Source: SCRA01 sp035533275 (lineage in GTDB: Bacteria; Vulcanimicrobiota; Vulcanimicrobiia; Vulcanimicrobiales; SCRA01). From it: DNA of 64,000 nucleotides. The notes beneath the pieces are model-generated. The model was given only the letters and a program-made list of their open reading frames with translations. It made no database searches and was not told where the DNA came from. This document shows positions 59,323 through 64,000 of the stretch, piece by piece; the stretch's first letter is position 1; the number at the start of each line of letters is the position of its first letter. The stretch is from the NCBI GenBank assembly GCA_035533275.1, contig DATLUD010000039.1, positions 49,680-113,679 on the forward strand, in the 5' to 3' direction. A program made the translations under genes and the position numbers.

Positions 59323-59355
59323 CGAGGGGTGGCTACGGCCGCCCCTCGTTGTTTT
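59323..59355 (+). terminator. Rho-independent terminator of the zinc-ribbon gene
   Basis: CGAGGGGTGGC, loop TACG, GCCGCCCCTCG form an 11-bp stem with one G-U pair, followed by TTGTTTT. It starts 48 nt after the stop and ends just before the convergent aminotransferase stop. This is the clearest intrinsic terminator in the window. Confidence 0.88.
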
Positions 59356-59356
59356 C

Positions 59357-60538
59357 TCAGCGGCCGCCGAGCGCGGTCACGCCCTGGACGAGTGACGCCA
59401 ACTCTTCCTCGGTGTTGTAGTAATGCACCGACGCGCGCACCAGGTCGGGGAGGCCGCGCGTCTCCATGTCCAGCCGCGTCTCGGCGCGCAGGGCCGTGGA
59501 GACGTTGATGCGCCGGTCGCCCAGGCTCCGCCGCACCTCGCCGGCGGCGACGCCCTCGACCGTGAAGGTGACGATGCCGCAGCGCACCGCGCCCGCGTCG
59601 CGCACGGCGACGCCGGGGAGCTCGGAGAGCGCTGAGCGCAGCCGCTCGCCCAACATGCGCACGCGCTCCCAGATGCCCTCGAGGCCCACGCCGCGCGCGT
59701 AGTCGATGGCGGCGCCCAAGCCCAACACGCCCGCCACGTTGCGCTCCCAGTGCTCGAAGCGCCGCGCGTCGTCGCGCCACGCATAGCCGTGCAGGCCGGT
59801 CAGCCGGGCCGCATGGTTGTCGATCAGCGGCGGCTCCAGCGTCTCGACCAGCGTGCGCCGCACGTACAGGAACGCCAGACCCCGCGGGCCGCGCAGATAC
59901 TTGCGGCTGGCCGCGGTCAGCACGTCGCAGCCCAGCGCCTCGACGTCCAGCGGCATCTGCCCCGCGCTCTGACAGGCGTCGAGCAGGTAGACCGCGCCGG
60001 TGCCGCGCGCGATCCGTCCCACCTCGGCCGCCGGGTTCACCAAGCCGCCGCTGGTGGGAACGTGCGTCAGCGCCACCACCTTCACGCGCTCGTCGAGGGC
60101 GCGCGCCAGCGCCTCCAGCGAGATCTGCCCGTGCTCGTCGTCGGGGATCACCACGATCTCGGCACCGGTGCGCCGCGAGACCTGCAGCATCGCCAAGTAA
60201 TTGCTGGCGTACTCGGCCACGCCCGTGAGCACGCGGTCCCCCGGCTTCAGCGGAATGGCGTAGAACGCCATCTCCCACGCGCGCGTCGCGCTCTCCGCGA
60301 TGGCGATCTCCTCGGGAGCGGCGTGGATCAGCGCGGCCGCGGAGGCGTAGACGCCCTCGATGCGCTCGCGCTCGCGCGCCTGGGCTTCGTAACCGCCGAT
60401 CTCGCTCTCCAGGCGCAGGTGATCGATCACCGCGTCGAGCACGGGCTGCGGCATCAGCGCGGCGCCGGCGTTGTTGAAGTGCGTCACGTGGGCGCAGCCG
60501 GGCGTTTGGCGGCGGAGGGCGGCGACGTCCAAGGTCAT
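59357..60538 (-). CDS. Class V-fold PLP-dependent aminotransferase / lyase
   Basis: The 393-residue protein starts MTLDVAALRRQTPGCAHVTHFNNAGAA and has the NifS-like core LLDACQSAGQMPLDVEALG with the PLP lysine in AASRKYLRGPRGLAFLYV. This RGPRG form is found in class V enzymes related to EgtE-type C-S lyases and uncharacterised aminotransferases rather than in IscS; no catalytic Cys loop of a desulfurase is evident. ATG 60538 overlaps the stop of the acetoacetyl-CoA synthetase gene (ATGA), so they are co-expressed. The substrate is unknown. Confidence 0.85.
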   Translation of the reverse strand: MTLDVAALRRQTPGCAHVTHFNNAGAALMPQPVLDAVIDHLRLESEIGGYEAQARERERIEGVYASAAALIHAAPEEIAIAESATRAWEMAFYAIPLKPGDRVLTGVAEYASNYLAMLQVSRRTGAEIVVIPDDEHGQISLEALARALDERVKVVALTHVPTSGGLVNPAAEVGRIARGTGAVYLLDACQSAGQMPLDVEALGCDVLTAASRKYLRGPRGLAFLYVRRTLVETLEPPLIDNHAARLTGLHGYAWRDDARRFEHWERNVAGVLGLGAAIDYARGVGLEGIWERVRMLGERLRSALSELPGVAVRDAGAVRCGIVTFTVEGVAAGEVRRSLGDRRINVSTALRAETRLDMETRGLPDLVRASVHYYNTEEELASLVQGVTALGGR

Positions 60539-62514
60539 GGCCGCTCCGCCGTTGACTGCGCGCGCGCGAAGTCGACGAACCAGGCGATCGATTGGGGATT
60601 GGCCACCGCGTCGATGGAGAGCGAGCGCTCCGGCGGCATGCCCAGCAGAATGCGCTTCACCGGCACCTCCAGGCGCTTGCCGGTGAGGTTCTTCGGCACG
60701 TCGGGTACCTGGTGGATCTCGTCGGGGATGAAGCGCGGCGAGACGCGCTCGCGAATCGCGGCGCGGATGCGCTCCTTGAGCGCCTCGTCCAGCGCGGCAC
60801 CGGGGCGCAGGCAGACGAAGAGGGGCATGAACGAGTCGCGCCCCAGGAACTCGAGGTCGACCACCAGGCTCTCCAGCACCTCGTCGATGGCCTCGACGGC
60901 GCGGTAGATCTCGATGGTGCCCAAGCGCACGCCGCGGCGGTTGATGGTGGCGTCGGAGCGGCCGTAGATCACCACGCCGCCGCTGGGCGAGATGGAGACC
61001 CAGTCGCCGTGGCGCCAGATGCCGGGGTAGACGTTGAAGTAGCTCTCGCGGTAGCGCGCGCCGTCCGCGTCGTTCCAGAAGTAGAGCGGCATCGAGGGCA
61101 TCGGCTCCAGAATCGCCAGCTCTCCCACCTCGCCGGCCAGCGGCCGGCCGTGCTCGTCCAGCGCCTCGGCGCGCACGCCCAGCAGGCGGCATTGGATCTC
61201 CCCGGCGCGCACGGGCAGCAGCGTGCAGCCGCCGACGAACGGGGTGGCGACCTCGGTGCCGCCGGCCACGGAGGCGAGAAAGAGATCGCCCTTGACGTGC
61301 CGGTAGATCCACGCGAACTGCTCCGCCGTGAGCGGGGAGCCCGTGGTGCTCACGCTGCGCAGCGCGCGCAGGTCGTGGTCGCGCCCCGGCTCCACGCCCG
61401 CCTTCATGCAGGCGCCCACGAACGCGGGGCTGGCGCCGAAGACCGTGATGCCGGCGTCCTCCGCCAAGCGCCAGAGCACGCCGTGATCGGGGTAGGCGGG
61501 GTTGCCGTCGTAGAGCACGCTGGCGGCGCCGGTGAGCAGACCGCCGACGAGGATGTTCCACATGATCCAGCCGGTGGTGGTGAACCAGAAGAAGCGGTCG
61601 CCCGGCGAGAGGTCGGCGTGGAGCGCCAGGAACTTCAGGTGCTCCGCCACGATGCCGCCGTGGCCGTGCACGATGGCCTTGGGCAATCCGGTGGTGCCCG
61701 AGGAGTAGACCACCCAAAGCGGATGGTCGGCGTCGAGCTGCTCGAAGGCGAGCGCGGCGCCGCGCCCGCGCGCGAGCAGATCGTTCCAGGTGATCGCGCC
61801 CGCCAGTCGCGCGGGGTCGCCCTGCTCGTCGAGGTACGGCACGAGCACCGTGTGGCGCAGGCTGGGCAGCGCCGCTTGCAGCGCGCGCACCTCGTCGACG
61901 CGGTCGTAGCGCCGTCCGTTGTACTGATAGCCGTCCACGGCGATGAGGACGGCGGGCTCCAGTTGGCGGAAGCGGTCGATCACGCTGGGCGTGCCGAAGT
62001 CGGGGGAGCAGCTCGACCAGATCGCGCCGATGGCGGCGCAGGCGAGAAAGGCGACGACGGCCTGCGGCACGTTGGGCAGGTAGGCGACGACGCGATCGCC
62101 GGGCGTCACGCCCAGCGCCCGCAGCGCGCCGGAGGCCGCGGTGACGTCGTCGCGCAGCGCGCTCCACGAGATCTCCATGAGCGGATGGAGCTCGGACTGA
62201 AAGAGCAAGGCGGGGTGCTCGCCGCTCGCGTTGCGGAAGACGTGCTCGGCGAAGTTGAGGCGCGCTCCCTCGAACCAGCGCGCGCCGGGCATCGCGTGCG
62301 AGGAGAGCACCCGCCGGTACGGGGCGCTGGCGCGGATCTCGAAGTACTCCCAGATCGACGCCCAGAACTCCTCGACGCGCTCCGTGGACCACTCCCAGAG
62401 CTCGTCGTAGGTGGCCAGGTGGAGGCCGCGGTTCCTCTCCAGCCAGCGCAGATAGCGCGTGAGGTTCGCGCGCTCGCGGACGTCGGGAGCGGGATCCCAG
62501 AGGACGTCGTGCAT
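60535..62514 (-). CDS. aacS: Acetoacetyl-CoA synthetase
   Basis: The 659-residue acyl-adenylate enzyme has the ATP loop VVYSSGTTGLPKAIVHGHGG. It also has FFWFTTTGWIMWNILVGGLL, VYPGIWRHGDWVSI and the AacS-typical GRSDATINRRGVRLGTIEIY. The C-terminal lysine is in NLTGKRLEVPVKRIL. It activates acetoacetate with ATP and CoA, linking ketone bodies or polyhydroxybutyrate to acetyl-CoA metabolism. The protease gene ends 38 nt upstream on the same strand. Confidence 0.92.
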   Translation of the reverse strand: MHDVLWDPAPDVRERANLTRYLRWLERNRGLHLATYDELWEWSTERVEEFWASIWEYFEIRASAPYRRVLSSHAMPGARWFEGARLNFAEHVFRNASGEHPALLFQSELHPLMEISWSALRDDVTAASGALRALGVTPGDRVVAYLPNVPQAVVAFLACAAIGAIWSSCSPDFGTPSVIDRFRQLEPAVLIAVDGYQYNGRRYDRVDEVRALQAALPSLRHTVLVPYLDEQGDPARLAGAITWNDLLARGRGAALAFEQLDADHPLWVVYSSGTTGLPKAIVHGHGGIVAEHLKFLALHADLSPGDRFFWFTTTGWIMWNILVGGLLTGAASVLYDGNPAYPDHGVLWRLAEDAGITVFGASPAFVGACMKAGVEPGRDHDLRALRSVSTTGSPLTAEQFAWIYRHVKGDLFLASVAGGTEVATPFVGGCTLLPVRAGEIQCRLLGVRAEALDEHGRPLAGEVGELAILEPMPSMPLYFWNDADGARYRESYFNVYPGIWRHGDWVSISPSGGVVIYGRSDATINRRGVRLGTIEIYRAVEAIDEVLESLVVDLEFLGRDSFMPLFVCLRPGAALDEALKERIRAAIRERVSPRFIPDEIHQVPDVPKNLTGKRLEVPVKRILLGMPPERSLSIDAVANPQSIAWFVDFARAQSTAERP

Positions 62515-62552
62515 CGCGCTCTGCTACCGCGAAGCGCCGAGGCTCCCCTCTG

Positions 62553-63467
62553 TCAGATCGCGATCGACGCGAAGCTCGGGTCGCCGCGGATCGCCGCCAG
62601 CTGCAACGCGATGTCTTGGACGTACGAGGTGACGCCCGGGCTCGACCCGATCACGTGGCCCACCACGTGCGTGGTCCCCGCCGCCAGCATCGGCGCGCCG
62701 GAGTCGCCCGGCTGCGTGACCTCAGCCAACGTGAGGTACGCGTCGGCGTAGGTGGCGTTGTACCCGGGCACGTAGAGCCACGCCGCCTTGCCGATGACGG
62801 TGGTGTACTGGCGCCCGTGCTGCTGCAGCACCTCTACGGACGGTGCGTCCGAGATCGACGCGGCGGCCGTGATGGAGCCGGAGATCGGAGCGATGCCGGC
62901 CGCCAGCTCCACGACGGCGACGTCGGCATCGGGCTGGTGTCCCAGCCCGGTGGGATCGCGCGAGAAGACCACGTCGCCGATGCGGACGCCCGCCATGTAC
63001 GCGGCGGAGCCCACCGGGCCGGCGACGTGTCCCGCGGTCAGCACGCCGCGGCTGGCGCCCCAGGTGACGGGCGCGCCGACGGTGCCCAGACTCGCGGCGG
63101 AGAGCATGGTGCCCGGACCCACGTGCAGGCTCGGCGGCGTGACGCTGTACGCGAAGGCGTCGTTCAGCCACAACAGATCGGAGCCGAAGAGGCTCACCAG
63201 CGCTGCCAAGACGGTGGGCACTTCGAGCAACGGCACGCGCGTGGCCGGGACGCCGATCAAGTCGCTGTCGACCAAGAGGCCCGCCACCAACCGGCTCGAG
63301 GTCTCGTTGGTGAAGATCGCGGCGCCGAAGACGCCGAAGCGGTGACCGTAGGGCGGCTCGTTGGGCGCCAAGCGCGGCGCGCCGACCGGACCCAACAGCA
63401 ACGCCTCGCTCAAGACGAGCGCCGTCGAGATGGTGTCGCGCGAAGCAGCGAATGGCCAAAGGCTCAC
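62553..63467 (-). CDS. Trypsin-fold serine protease without signal peptide
   Basis: The 304-residue product has a plausible chymotrypsin-family triad: His near 146 in VLTAGHVAG, Asp near 181 in DADVAVVEL, and Ser near 254 in QPGDSGAPML with the oxyanion-hole GDSG. The 140 N-terminal residues are of unknown fold. No signal peptide or TM is seen from GTG 63467, which has GGAAGG 7 nt upstream; the frame runs on to 63515 without adding one. The target is unknown. It precedes aacS on the same strand. Confidence 0.8.
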   Translation of the reverse strand: MSLWPFAASRDTISTALVLSEALLLGPVGAPRLAPNEPPYGHRFGVFGAAIFTNETSSRLVAGLLVDSDLIGVPATRVPLLEVPTVLAALVSLFGSDLLWLNDAFAYSVTPPSLHVGPGTMLSAASLGTVGAPVTWGASRGVLTAGHVAGPVGSAAYMAGVRIGDVVFSRDPTGLGHQPDADVAVVELAAGIAPISGSITAAASISDAPSVEVLQQHGRQYTTVIGKAAWLYVPGYNATYADAYLTLAEVTQPGDSGAPMLAAGTTHVVGHVIGSSPGVTSYVQDIALQLAAIRGDPSFASIAI

Positions 63468-63679
63468 GGGCCGACCTTCCTGCTCACCGACCCGGCATCG
63501 ACGGGAGCGGTGCATCTATCGTATGGCCGTACGCCGCATGCCGAGGAGGGCCGAAAGTCCCGTGCGGCGGGGATTCGCCGCCCATGGGCGAGGGTACGCG
63601 ATTGACGTGGGGCCGAGCAACGCGCGCTACGCGCACGCTTCACGTTTCGCGGTGCTCGCGATGGTTGTGGATGGTATCG

Positions 63680-64000
63680 ATGAAGGCTCGTAAGTTTCTG
63701 GGATCCGCGGCATGCGCCATCGTCGCCGGATGTGCCATCCTCGCCGGATGCGGCGGCGGAGGCGGCGGTGGCGGAACGCTGTTGCCCACCGTGCCCGATC
63801 CGATCGGTCCCACGCCCACGACCGCGCCGACTGCGACGCCTACGCTCGCACCGACTGCGACGCCCAAACCCGCGCCCACGCCCACGCCTACGCCCACGCC
63901 CACGACCGCGCCGACCGCGACGCCCATGCCGTCGCCTGCGCCCACGCTCGCACCGACGCCCACGCCGTCGCCCACGCCCACGCTCGCACCGACGCCCACG
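63680..64000 (+). CDS. Lipoprotein with Pro/Thr-rich linker, truncated by window edge
   Basis: From ATG 63680, 107 codons are open to the edge. MKARKFLGSAACAIVAGCAILAGCGGG is a lipoprotein signal with two lipobox candidates, VAGC and LAGC, created by a near-exact 18-nt tandem duplication. A Gly run follows, then repeats of Ala, Pro and Thr (TPTTAPTATP-type), a flexible linker that usually leads to a surface domain beyond the window. Confidence 0.75.
   Translation, partial: MKARKFLGSAACAIVAGCAILAGCGGGGGGGGTLLPTVPDPIGPTPTTAPTATPTLAPTATPKPAPTPTPTPTPTTAPTATPMPSPAPTLAPTPTPSPTPTLAPTPT

Noticed and set aside
63640..63999. A minus-strand frame of Val-Gly-Ala repeats at the right edge
   Set aside because: It is the reverse of the Pro/Thr linker codons of the lipoprotein; the plus-strand frame has a lipobox signal.
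63800..64000. CRISPR or tandem-repeat array at the right edge
   Set aside because: The short CCGAC(T/C)GCGACGCC-type repeats are in-frame Pro/Thr/Ala codons of a lipoprotein linker, without spacers.

Overview
The window is very GC-rich bacterial DNA carrying a chromosomal replication origin. Reading left from the origin, on the minus strand, are dnaA, dnaN, recF, a dciA-like gene, gyrB and a truncated TamB-like gene. Reading right, on the plus strand, are rpmH, rnpA, yidD, yidC, khpB (jag), mnmE, mnmG, rsmG, cca, parA and parB, then thiE and thiD. DnaA-box-like sequences cluster between dnaA and rpmH, and two parS sites bracket cca. Several proteins imply a diderm, rod-forming, possibly flagellated cell: the TamB-like protein, an outer-membrane barrel-like protein, MreBCD with PBP2, and a flagellin. 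Together with the small double zinc-ribbon protein and a ribosomal protein L27 with a cleavable N-terminal extension, this fits an uncultured deep lineage such as Eremiobacterota (WPS-2). That placement is an inference made without any search; Armatimonadota-like relatives are an alternative.

Layout: 0-10 kb, replication genes transcribed leftward. 10.2-10.8 kb, oriC. 10.8-21.9 kb, ribosome and tRNA biogenesis, membrane insertion, partition and thiamine genes. 22-23.7 kb, a VOC protein and an aminotransferase on the minus strand. 23.8-27.7 kb, a repeat protein without a signal peptide plus a membrane-anchored helical partner. 27.7-29.1 kb, a lone flagellin. 29.3-39.9 kb, a six-gene secreted or outer-membrane cluster. 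39.9-48.2 kb, a tightly overlapping minus-strand series rpmA-obgE-nadD-lysA-maf-mreB-mreC-mreD-mrdA. 48.2-50.2 kb, otnK and otnC. 50.3-58.8 kb, fabF-rnc-smc-purH, a threonine/serine dehydratase and a small membrane protein. 58.9-59.3 kb, the zinc-ribbon protein. 59.4-63.5 kb, a class V aminotransferase, an acetoacetyl-CoA synthetase and a trypsin-fold protease. The right edge cuts a Pro/Thr-rich lipoprotein.

The most unusual region is 29.2-39.9 kb. It encodes a barrel-like protein ending in three beta-sandwich repeats, a PapD-like secreted chaperone candidate, a giant secreted protein, and three small secreted proteins. The small proteins and the C-terminus of the giant share a recognisable beta-rich module and end in an alternating hydrophobic strand. 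The arrangement is that of a chaperone-usher fibre system, but strongly diverged. Helically phased GTAAA-type direct repeats lie upstream of both the usher-like gene and the first subunit gene, suggesting a shared activator.

Other points of interest are a 148-nt perfectly closed branched inverted-repeat element between mnmE and mnmG, two hairpins that contain the Shine-Dalgarno sequence of the following gene (mnmE and otnC), and a second group of DnaA-box-like 9-mers between parB and thiE. No rRNA, tRNA, insertion sequence, prophage or CRISPR array was seen.
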